Assembly: GCA_009363875.1 (NCBI GenBank)
Contig: CM018695.1
Location: 12,620,755 to 12,684,754, forward strand
DNA: 64,000 bases
From: Mikania micrantha
Taxonomy: Eukaryota; Streptophyta; Magnoliopsida; Asterales; Asteraceae
Direction of reading: 5' to 3'
The first letter of the stretch is position 1. Every line of letters begins with the position of its first letter. The translations under genes were made by a program, and so were the position numbers. The notes beneath the pieces were generated by a model. It saw nothing but the letters and a program-made list of their open reading frames with translations, was not told the origin of the DNA and did not search any database. Shown in pieces: positions 54,704-64,000 of the stretch.

Positions 54704-57250
54704 CTACCCTCGCCTGGTCACACGTCGGCGGATATCTACATCCAAAAGCCTCGATGAGGGTCTGGGTGCAGATGATGATAATCCAATGGATTCTGGAATG
54801 TCGAGATCGACTTTCATTGATGGCCCAGCAATCGCACGCTTGATATCAGTTTCATTTAGTCTTCTGACTTGGAACTTTGCTTTTTCAATCTGTTCATTGA
54901 ATTAAATTATTAAAGAAAATAGCATTTTTAAAATGAGCGGGTTGGGTAATATGAACCAAAATGAGTAACTTTTTGGTGTGAATCGATTGATCCACAAACA
55001 CTTTGTTGGTATTTAGAAAATTAAATTAAAATAATAAGTAATTAGTGTTGGATGTGATTGAAAAAAACTGTAATATTACAATAAAGTAGTTAATTTTAAA
55101 TAATTCTTAACAGTCCATTTAGCTTAAAGAATTATTTTAATATTTGACCCGTTAAAATGCAAAACATAACCCAAGTCAAACCATCCATAATACATATAAA
55201 AAATTGCTGAACTTGTTTAACTCATATGTGCAATCAAACACTGCAATTTGCATGTAACAGATTGTAAAATAGAAATAAGAAATTATTGGAATAAATAAAC
55301 TTACCAGTTCAAGATGATGAGGGGATGCATGTGCTTTTGAAAGTCTTTTTTGCAGTTCATCCACCTTTTTCTTCTCGTATTCTTGATTAGTCGTTTCGTT
55401 TGCTTTTTCATCTACTTGTTCATACAATGCTACAAAGAATGATAAAAATAAGGGCAATGTTAACAATAATAACAATGCGGCTACTAATAATAAATCACTG
55501 TGTCAAAAAAGCTTGTGAAAAAAAAAACATCATTAACTAATGTAACAGAGAATGAGGCTGATGTAAACCAGTCTGATTTAGTTATACCCCAAACCAGACA
55601 ACCAAACACAAACTTGGGGTTTCATTTTTCAAAAATACAAATATAAAAACGCCATCATTTTAAATTTCAAAATAAAATTTGTAGTAAATATCAAAAGTCA
55701 GTTTCAAGCTGAATTAAGCACATATTTTTTACAATATCCTAAACCAAGAATCATTTTCTAAATACTTTAAAACAAAGAGTTGAAAATAGTTGTTAAAATC
55801 AATATAGTGTGATGATTACTATGGACCAATACATCTTTAAATTTTAGCTTAAAATTTGCACAAAAGGAGTTCTTATGATGCTTAAAAGTGTAAATTGTGG
55901 CAATCGTTTTTGGATGAAGGGTATAAGAGGGAACAAAAGTTCTTTCCCATATAAGGTTTTCCTGTAAGAACAAACATTGTATATACAATGATAAATTCTT
56001 CTATATGCTAATAAATGTTAAAGGGATATGAAAGGATATACTTTGAACTTAAGTTTTCCTTGATATACATCATACACACACATATACATATTATAGCGGA
56101 TGCCATTTAAAAACCTCATTTTTTTTATAAAAAAAAGTAAGTTTGACCCATTTATTTAATGATTCGTTAAGGCCGGTGTTTTGTCTCGGATTGCAAATGA
56201 GCCAAATCGAATAACTTGGCTAAAATGGGAAACAAGTCAAGTGGATCTATGTTTTCAATGCATGCAGCCTCCTAAAGGATTCTTATTCAAAGATTTAGAT
56301 TATTGCTTTTAAAATCATAATTGATGAACTAAATATTCATAAATACTTTTTAAAATGGACAATAAGTGTAAGTAGCCCATTCCAAGCTGTCGGAGAACAT
56401 GATCTGTTTCAACTCAGCCTGTTTACCCTTGTGAGCGTGTTTCCAACTCTAAAACAAGCACATAACAAAGCAATAAAGTGGTAGGGGCACTCAAATACAA
56501 GACATACCTGTGAGATTTGATAGGACCCAAATCTGAGTTGGAATATCATAAAGCTTTTTAGCTAATGTAAGGGAAGACCTCAAGATCTCCCGGGCTTGAC
56601 CCGTATCATGAAGAGCAAGTGCCAGATTTCCAAGAACAGTTAGATATTGTGACACAAGTTGAAGATTTCCTAGAGTCATATGTGTTGTCTGCAACCCACT
56701 TGCCAATCGAACCCTGCATTAGAAATATAAACAACTAATGTTTAATAAAAAGAATATGATTACTGGATTTTATACTATTACAAGGATAATTTAAATTTTG
56801 ATATGGCGATATTATAGGGGTTTTATGCATTTAAATCGCTTCACATGACTTTCAACACATTTGACATGTATCTTACTTAAATTCTTTTAGCTTAACCTGT
56901 TTGACCTGTTAAGGAGATCAAATATAACCCAAATCAGCCCATTTATATGATAGAGTTAAAATCACCACCCTTTATATGAAAAAGTTAAAACCATCACCAA
57001 TGTCGTAAAAATAGGCCTAGGCGGCGCTCCGCCACTTCGATTTTCTCTAATCATCCAATTAATCAGCTGGAATAAAAATTAGTCAAAGTTGAGCCTAGGC
57101 GGATCAAATTGGGCCTAGGCAGCCGGAAATCAACCAAACTCTAATTTCCATGACCATTGAAATTCCGGCTAGTTTTTCCGGTTACCTTTGAAATTCCAGC
57201 AAAATCCTAAAATTCCAACAAACCCCTATATGCATATATTACTTAATAAG

Positions 57251-57288
<38 letters not shown>

Positions 57289-60200
57289 GAAAAATTACAT
57301 AAAAAAATTCCAATCCGATTAATCCTAATTGACCCATATTCCCTAACCCAACGCTTGACTAGTGCCTAGAGATTTCTACAACACTGCACCCAGCATGTAT
57401 CTCTAATGCGTACATGATACAAATGTTTATCCTTATATTAAAATAACCAATAATTTAAAAATTAGGTCTAAGCATCGACTAATCGGGAGGCACCTGGCTT
57501 TGGATGGGATTTCCTATAATTGGATGAGAAAATCAGTAATTGGTCATAGTCAGTATAATAGAGAAAAAATCGGTCTAATTGGCTCTGGTTGGTGAAATTG
57601 AGAAGAGAGGATTACTCGGTCAAAAAGACAAAAACTGTTTTTTTGGGTTTTAACAACTTTGTTGGGTCTCCTTACATATAATTCTTAAAACTATATATAA
57701 TTTTTGTTTGTGCGTGTTTATAATTTTAAAATTACATAAAAATTTCAATCCAATTAATTCTGAGGGGTACCCCCACCGTCCGATTAACGCTTAACAATTT
57801 GTACAACACTAAGAAAAACTAGATTATTAATATAATTTTGTAATCACATTTGTCACTAATTGTCGGTAGAAATCTCATATATTAAGATAATAAAGTTTCT
57901 GATCAACCCTTGGTTTTAAATTGCAAAACACGCTCTAATGCATTTGTTTCGAGAATTCGATGCGTGATGTGAGCGCATCATGTACACAATGTGCTTTTTA
58001 ATTAAAAAAAAATACTAAAATTATATGTACACGCAAAAAATTAAGTCTCACAAGAGATTAAGAAACGCTAAAAAATATACATTGGTGGGATGGTAAATTA
58101 TCTCATAGATGCATATAAAGTTAAAGATTTCTCTTTTATGTTTAAAAAATTCATAATATAGATTAAAGTTAATAAATAAAAAATTAAATTAAATTAAATT
58201 AAATTAAAAAACTCTATATACATTGCACGCATCAAACGCATCTTGCAAATTGCAATGCAACATCGATGCATCATGTAAACGCATAGCAACACCCATTGCA
58301 TGGCGTTCGGGACAGCACATCATCGCCTTATGCACGCAATTTAAAACCAAGGATCAACCAACTGATCTTGACCTGTATAAACCTATGCCGAAATACTCAT
58401 TTAGATTCATAACCTATTTTTTTGTGGCCCACCCAATTTGCCACCTCTCCAGGCCCAAAATTCAGAATGCCCATGTGAGTTTAGGTAGAGCTAACGATGA
58501 AAAATCAAGTATATACCGTGCCTCTTGTAGATTCTCCTGCCTCATTAAAAGAAAACCATATGCTAAAAGAACTGAAGTTTTTTCTCTTACACCAACAAAA
58601 GAATCAATTGTTCTGTAAATTGGTCCAACCAACTCTAAAACCTGTATTTACAAGGTTTTTTAGCATGTAAAAGGCATGAAGAAAAGAATCAAACACAGAA
58701 AGGACACCATGTTCACCTTTGCATAAGAATCTGCATCACCAATGCATATGTAAGAAACAGCTGCATAAATTTCACACATAGCTTGTGCTGATTTGCTCTC
58801 CGTCAGCTGCAGGTATAATAATTAATCACATGAATTTAAGAAACAAAAAGCCTGAGAAATAATCTGCTTAAAGAAGAAAAGTATAATGAAGAGATACCTT
58901 TGCTGCCTCAACAAAATGAAAAGCAGCTTCACTATAACAAGCAACACAATGGGCATATTGCCCTCTGAGCATCTCAATAATGCTTTCACAAGCTTGCAAA
59001 ATGGTAGGAAAACGGTTAAACCAACTCTTCATTTCCAGTAATGCCTGTAAACATGAAATATTATTGTTCTAGTTTCATGAGTGGAAACCAAGCCCAACAT
59101 GGAATTGATATTCATCCAATATTTAAACAATCAACCATCATGCTCCAGTTCTCAATCTCTCTCTCTCTCTCTCTCTCTCTCTACATGCACATGCACACAC
59201 ACACATATATATAGTGTGTTCCAACACAAACCTCTTGTGCTTCAACAAATTCTGAACGAGTGAGTTCTATGGCCACTTTATTCTCAAGAAACTGCATTAA
59301 GATCATCAAGTACACACCAGCCATCCAAATGGCAGAGTGCTGCAAATCCACTTCTGCTTGATATCAAAGAACATTTGTAAATATATGACTATTAATTGCA
59401 TTTTATGTTGTTAAAATAAAGGAATAATCAAATATGGATATCTTGATCCTTATTTTACATTAAGACTCATGAATAAAAGGTTTACCTGATGTATCATCAG
59501 TTATTCCGTATTTCACCAGCTCCGCTGCATGTAACAAGTAATTTATTTAGCTTCTAAAGCTGTCAATGCCACAGAGGGGCAATTTATTAAATAATCTCTC
59601 ATGTTGATACCAAATATGCAAAAAGATCTATTTTTCAAGTTGTAGTTCCTCATGAAAAAAATACATGATGACTATAGACGTCTTTTTTTCTCAATGGAAT
59701 TACATATGACATAAATTTAAACAGATAACAAAATAGCATAACAACATAACATAACATACCCAGTGAAATCCCACTTAAAAGTAGGGTCAGGGGGGGAGAG
59801 ATGAAAACAAACCTTACCCCTACCCCTAGAAGGGTAGAGAGGCTGCTTCAGAAGAGACCCCCGGCTCATGAAAAACCCTTTTTTTTTATTTTTATATATT
59901 TATATATCTATATATATATATTTTTTTTTACTATTATTATTAGTATTATTTTTATTATTATTATTATTATTTATTTATTTTTAACTTTTTTTTTACATCA
60001 AACACACCACAAGAAAAAAAGGCAAATGGATACACATAGCATAAGTATAGCAATTAAAAAACAAGAAAACCCCATATTTACGAGGAGAGGACTAGCAGTA
60101 AAAGGCTTCACTATCATGCTCCCAACTGAATGAAGCAGGTTATCACTTTTAATTATAGGTAATAAATTTGTGCCATGTTACATACAAATGGGCCAATTCA

Positions 60201-62467
60201 AGTAATGTTTAATCTCTTTACAGGTCAATAAGGTTAAGCTCTAAATCTAATAGAAAGGAAACAAATCGAGCATGAAAAACATGCAAATATATTTAATTAC
60301 TTTATTAAAATCTTCTACTATTACATTACTAAAAACATTAGATTATTATTCACATTAAAATTTCAAAAATATAAAATTGAGAACAAAAAAGTGTTTGTGA
60401 CCCTTGTTGACATGTACTAAAAGGTATTTGTTTCAACCCATTACCCAACTTTCTTGGCTCATTCATTTTGCCACCTCTACTTTTAGATTAACAATAATTT
60501 AATAATATACGATGCTAATATGATAAGAAAGATCCACCTTGGATAGTATTTAGGCCGGACTGAATTCTCTTTGCACAATCCTTAAAGAGTCCCTTTGGGC
60601 GGCCGAAAATAACAACCATAAGATCAACTAGCGAATAAACAGCACTTTTTGGTAGCCACTCACCATCAATTGGGTGAGGTGCCAACTCAAGCTTATCACC
60701 TAATTCTCGTTTCACATTACCAAAATAAGCAGGTTCTAACACCTCTTGGCCCACAGACCCTTGGCCAATCAAATTACTGATTTCTACTTCAAGTTGAATT
60801 CGTCTTGAACTTAGGGTAGCCCTATCTCTATGAGGTAGATCATCTTGTGACAGACTTTCATTGACTATATTGAGTTCTTTCGAGAGCTCACGAGCATGTT
60901 GCAATTTTTGTAAATCAGTCTTCATTGCAGCATCTAACTTATCAACATGTTGACCGGCTTTCTTGTAATCACATATACGGAGTAGATAGAATATGTGGAG
61001 CAACTCATTGTAAAAGAATAAACCAACACATTGTTCTCTCTATGTTTCCACAAAAGTAGGAAACATGTTAGTGGAATTTAGAATTGTGAGAATGATCTTC
61101 AAAAGAATATATGAATAGAGATATAAATAGCAGTACAACAACGCATAATAACAAGTAATTGAGATGGAAATAAGATCAGGTTGGTAAATGGCATGCGTTT
61201 AAAATGGGTAATAGTGGTACACATTAGGTTGGTTCAAAACACATTTTGTCCAGACATTTAAAAAATAGATAAACAATTAGTGTGTCATATCAATAGAATC
61301 ATTATCTTTTAAAATAAACTCGGAGGTTTTATGCATTAAAAAAATTCTTCAGTTGCCTTCCAATAGGTCAGACGAATTTGTAAGTTCATTTTTAGCTAAA
61401 ATTTTGGATTTAATTTGTTTGACCATTAGAAATAAAACCCAACTCGAATCGACCAATTCACAAATAAATGGATCTTGCCACCTAATACCAAATACAAATT
61501 GATATACAATAATCATGCCATTGAAAGTGTATAAGGAAAATATGTTTGACATGTAGTCAATCAGATGCAAATTGTTTGGCCTTCCATGTATGTTTGAAAC
61601 TGGCAAACATCACATGCTAGAAAAATCGTGACCTCGTCACATTATTGTCACAATCTATGTTGTCAAAGGCGCGTCAAGCGCGCACCTAGGTGCACAGGCT
61701 CAGCGAGGCACTGGAAAGGCGTGGCGAGATTCTGAAAAATCCGGCAAAATTTTGGAAATCCGGCAAAATTAAAAAAAAAACAACCATAAACCAATCTAAA
61801 ACAACCATTAAAAGACTTTTAAATTTCAAAGACCGTATATAACTAAATTAGTAATTGTTTTTTAGTTAGACTTTATACATTTTCTAAAATATTCTAATCC
61901 TAAAACATGTCAAACCTCTAAAAATAATAAATTAATACTATGTGCCTAGTTTAAAAAAGTCCTCGCTTTTTTTGCGCCTTGCGCCTAGGCTCCGAGTGCG
62001 GCTTATGCGCTTTGAGTGTGCCTTGTGCCTTTGACAGCTATGGTCACAGTCTGGCCCTTTATGACACTCTTTAGACAAAATTAACCATAAAGTACAACTA
62101 TATCATCAAACCACTAAACTAAATTGATATTATTTGATTGTATGATATCAGAAGTTTTGTATATTGAAGATTTTGTTCAAAAAAAATATAATAATAAGTT
62201 ACTATACCTCCAAGGTAGTTGATAAATACGGTATTATAAAATAATATACAATCTGATATTAGTATCATTTCATTGCTACAGTTATTGTAGTACTTCATGT
62301 CAAATTTATAATTCCCAGAAGACATTGTAGTAAGATACAGATAGACTTACCCTGTCTGGATCTATAGATTCCCAAACATCATTGCATCTGTTTACAGCAC
62401 CTTCAACTAAGCTTCCATCATCCCATTGCATGAGGTGTACATGCAAAACTGACGTTGCAAAAAACAT
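54704..62467 (-). CDS. SCC4: Sister chromatid cohesion factor SCC4 (MAU2), C-terminal ten exons
   Basis: Ten minus-strand exons join in frame: 62351-62467, 60538-61039, 59486-59524, 59232-59353, 58898-59044, 58717-58806, 58517-58641, 56508-56713, 55305-55429, 54704-54889 (TAG at 54704-54706). They give 552 residues; splice sites are GT-AG and phases agree. The sequence follows plant SCC4/MAU2, for example SVLHVHLMQWDD, PIDGEWLPKSAVYSLVDLM, LENKVAIELTRSEFVEAQE, LTLAKKLYDIPTQIWVL. The protein is a TPR superhelix that partners SCC2 to load cohesin onto chromatin in the nucleus. By comparison with the family (about 720-730 residues), roughly 170 N-terminal residues, including the SCC2-binding start, lie beyond the right edge. 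No stop or frameshift was found, so the gene looks functional. Introns carry several transposons. An odd point is donor CAAG|GTGGAT after exon 60538. Confidence 0.95.
57000..57135. repeat. GCCTAGGCGG repeat fragment in an SCC4 intron
   Basis: GGCCTAGGCGGCGC, GAGCCTAGGCGGATC and GGGCCTAGGCAGCC recur within 120 bases, a type of GC-rich dispersed plant repeat. Its outer limits are not clear. Confidence 0.4.
57901..58359. mobile_element. hAT-type MITE with perfect 8-bp target duplication
   Basis: The element is 57909-58351, 443 bases, with 16-bp perfect terminal inverted repeats CTTGGTTTTAAATTGC. The direct repeat GATCAACC lies at 57901-57908 and 58352-58359. The interior is rich in ATGCATC/GATGCGT words. 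It sits in the intron between SCC4 exons 58517-58641 and 56508-56713. The plus-strand frame over its right end is an artefact. Confidence 0.9.
59155..59215. repeat. CT and CA microsatellite
   Basis: (CT)n of about 26 bases, then CATGCACATGCACACACACA and a TATATA run, within an SCC4 intron beside exon 59232-59353. Confidence 0.85.
59739..59875 (-). mobile_element. Au SINE, 3' region
   Basis: The minus strand reads GAGACCCC..., AGCCTCTCTACCCTTCT, GGGGTAAGGTTTG, CTGACCCTAC, GTGGGATTTCACTGGG and a TGTTATGTTGTT tail, the conserved 3' half of the plant Au SINE family. The 5' tRNA half is missing or lost in the T-run at 59880. It lies in the SCC4 intron between exons 60538 and 59524. Confidence 0.75.
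61647..62052. mobile_element. Mutator-like MITE in an SCC4 intron
   Basis: The element is about 61657-62042. Inverted ends share TTGTCAAAGGC / CTGTCAAAGGC; the interior is GC-rich at both ends (GGCGCGTCAAGCGCGC, GCGCCTTGCGCC). The direct repeats GTCACAATCT (61647-61656) and GTCACAGTCT (62043-62052) differ at one base. A duplication of about 10 bp suggests a Mutator-like origin. Confidence 0.7.
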
Positions 62468-62624
62468 CTGTTCACAACAAAACATACACAATTAGATCAC
62501 ACAAACACCACAGGAATTATAATCATGCCAAACACAATAATAATCAATTAAGAGAATAAGGGAAATTGTCATAGGAGCAAAAGGGCTATAACCATATAGA
62601 AGCAAAACATTTTTACCAAACAGG

Positions 62625-62748
62625 AACAACAACCTTACCCACTATATTCCCACTTTTCAGTAGAGTCAGGGGGGGAAGGATAGATACAAACCTTACCCCA
62701 ATCCCAATTGGGATAGAGAGGCTGCTCCGAAAGAGTCCCCGTTTCAAA
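62625..62748 (-). mobile_element. Au SINE, 3' region (second copy)
   Basis: The minus strand reads GGGGACTCTTTCGGAGCAGCC, CTCTCTATCCC, GGGGTAAGGTTTG, CTGACTCTACTG and a GGTTGTTGTTCC tail, matching the copy at 59739. It lies in the intron upstream of SCC4 exon 62351-62467. Confidence 0.75.
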
Positions 62749-63049
62749 GTTATCGTTTGAAGATGATCATCCCAATGATTTTAACGTTATTTTCACAAAA
62801 TAATTGAAATAACGTTACAATTAGTGCACTTTTACTTTTGTCCCTTAAGGGCCCACACATATATACATTATATGCGTGCACTTTTACCAGACAGGAACAA
62901 AAACATTAAATACCAAATTAGAACATTCCAAAACTTAAAATGATCAAAACTGAATAAAATGAATGTTCGAAAACCTAAATTTATCAAAACAGAATAAAAT
63001 GTAGTATAATTGCCAAAATGCCTAAAGGAGTAGGAAGTATATTAGTATC
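62749..63049. other. SCC4 intron sequence, nothing recognised
   Basis: No exon or repeat border seen. A phrase of GNACATTC, AAACTTAAA/AAACCTAAA, ATGATCAAAAC/TTTATCAAAAC, GAATAAAATG is duplicated near 62925-63000. Confidence 0.4.
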
Positions 63050-63681
63050 TGTAGGAACACCGTTCACAAAATAAAAAAACAATTTTATTATTCAATTACT
63101 CGAATTACAATTCAGAGAAATACATAATTTAAAATAAAGTAATACAATAAATATAAAATGCTAAAATTGAAATTACAAGAAGAAGTAGAAAACAAGATGA
63201 AACGAATTGAAATGAATTCGGTGGCTGAGGATTTCTGTTCAACAGAGGTCCCTTAAAACAGATTTCGGGCCACCCAGGTGAACCCGACTGTTTCCCAGGG
63301 TACAACAGCCGAAGCAGTGTGTACTGCCGGAGTTAACCGAAAACCCGAAATTTCACCTGAAACAAAAGTGTTTCACACGAGAACCGATCGTTGTAGGTTG
63401 TTGAGAATTCAACAAAGCAAATGATTGTCTTTGGAACCTTTGGAGCTTGTGTATATATCTCAAGTGGTGTAGTGATCTCAAAAAGTAGCAACTTTAACAA
63501 GAGACCAAGTGTCTCTATTTATACAAGTATCATATGGCATTCCAAAGATTGCCATTATGCTAATTAACAAGCCTATTCATAGCTTGGTTACTACTCAATT
63601 CATGACCATTGAATTGGTAGATGAAAAGTTTTTATTTACTTTTTCTTTTTTCTTTCTTTCTTTTCACACAAAACTCCAACA
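63050..63681 (-). repeat. 3' LTR of a retroelement entering from the right edge
   Basis: Sense (minus) ends TGTTGGAGTTTTG (63681) and GGTGTTCCTACA (63050). The tract TATGTGGGGGAT just upstream of the sense start is a polypurine tract. It contains a TATA box and is inserted in the SCC4 intron 5' of exon 62351-62467. Confidence 0.7.
63516..63523 (-). promoter_or_regulatory. TATA box of the right-edge LTR
   Basis: The minus strand reads TTGTATAAATAGAGACAC, a canonical TATA box within the LTR. Confidence 0.55.
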
Positions 63682-64000
63682 ATCCCCCACATAAAAAGAA
63701 ATCGATCCTTACACTCAAGCGTCACGATAAAATTTCAGTGGTTGAGTATTGCAGGAGAAGTAGGTGTTCCCTTTGAACCCTCCTTTGTGATATGCACTTT
63801 GTCTCCTAGCGATTAGTAGACGCGATGTCCTTGAACCAATCCCTGTTTACGTAGACGTTATTATATGTCACACAATACTCTTCCTGGTATGGTTAACTCC
63901 TCATTGTCGTGTCCGTTATGGTCATGGAACACTAGCCTGGTTCTGCAAGAGCTCTAGGAATTGCGCACCCCACAAATCCATTCAAAGCGACCCCACTTCT
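63682..64000 (-). mobile_element. Internal region of the right-edge retroelement (partial)
   Basis: Begins with the polypurine tract (63682-63693). No open frame or pol motif was found in the remaining 300 bases, so the 3' internal part is non-coding, as in large non-autonomous LTR elements. The rest lies beyond the window. Confidence 0.5.

Noticed and set aside
58223..58618. 131-codon plus-strand frame
   Set aside because: It crosses the hAT MITE end and SCC4 exon 58517-58641 on the opposite strand.
59801..60133. 110-codon plus-strand frame with Phe/Ile/Tyr-rich middle
   Set aside because: It spans an Au SINE and a T/A-rich simple repeat within an SCC4 intron.

Overview
This window is plant nuclear DNA: AT-rich, gene-poor and heavily nested with transposons. 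It holds two recognisable multi-exon host genes with GT-AG introns, both on the minus strand. One is a wall-associated-kinase-like receptor kinase (about 15.2-19.0 kb, complete). The other is the cohesin-loader subunit SCC4/MAU2 (about 54.7-62.5 kb; the last ten exons are present and the N-terminal exons lie beyond the right edge). Receptor type, Au-type SINEs, Tekay-like Gypsy elements with very long LTRs, and a florendovirus-like pararetrovirus remnant point to a eudicot, probably an asterid. Asteraceae would fit, but I cannot prove the species.

Layout. 0-1.5 kb: an open minus-strand reading frame of unknown function runs off the left edge, with a TATA box and long leader. 1.6-6.0 kb: ATAC-rich simple repeat split by a young, non-autonomous Copia element that encodes only gag-protease. 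6-9.5 kb: two copies of an unidentified gene fragment, one carrying a SINE with target duplications, then a foldback MITE. 10-14.3 kb: a truncated Gypsy LTR and two broken Copia elements in opposite orientation. 14.6-20 kb: a SINE, the WAK-like gene and a three-copy 270-bp repeat. 20.1-23.1 kb: a MITE, a SINE, a foldback element and two adjacent Helitrons, one filled with a minisatellite.

24.6-49.9 kb is a nest of Gypsy LTR elements. Its core is a minus-strand Tekay-like element (28.5-41.0 kb) with LTRs of about 3.4 kb, a decayed pol, and another LTR nested where gag should be. Around it are solo or truncated LTRs of several families and a Tat/Ogre-type pol remnant. 49.9-51.6 kb is an endogenous pararetrovirus fragment. 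52.1-54.5 kb holds a hAT MITE, a solo LTR split by a Helitron, and a further Helitron just 3' of SCC4. SCC4 introns carry Au SINEs, a hAT MITE and a Mutator-like MITE; at the right edge an LTR retroelement lies in the upstream intron.

The least explained signals are inside the long Gypsy LTRs. There are arrays of short motifs (CCGAACC, GCGTACC, TACGGCC) and a splice-acceptor-like module shared by otherwise dissimilar LTR families. All coordinates were read by eye; LTR and TE borders without stated target duplications are approximate.
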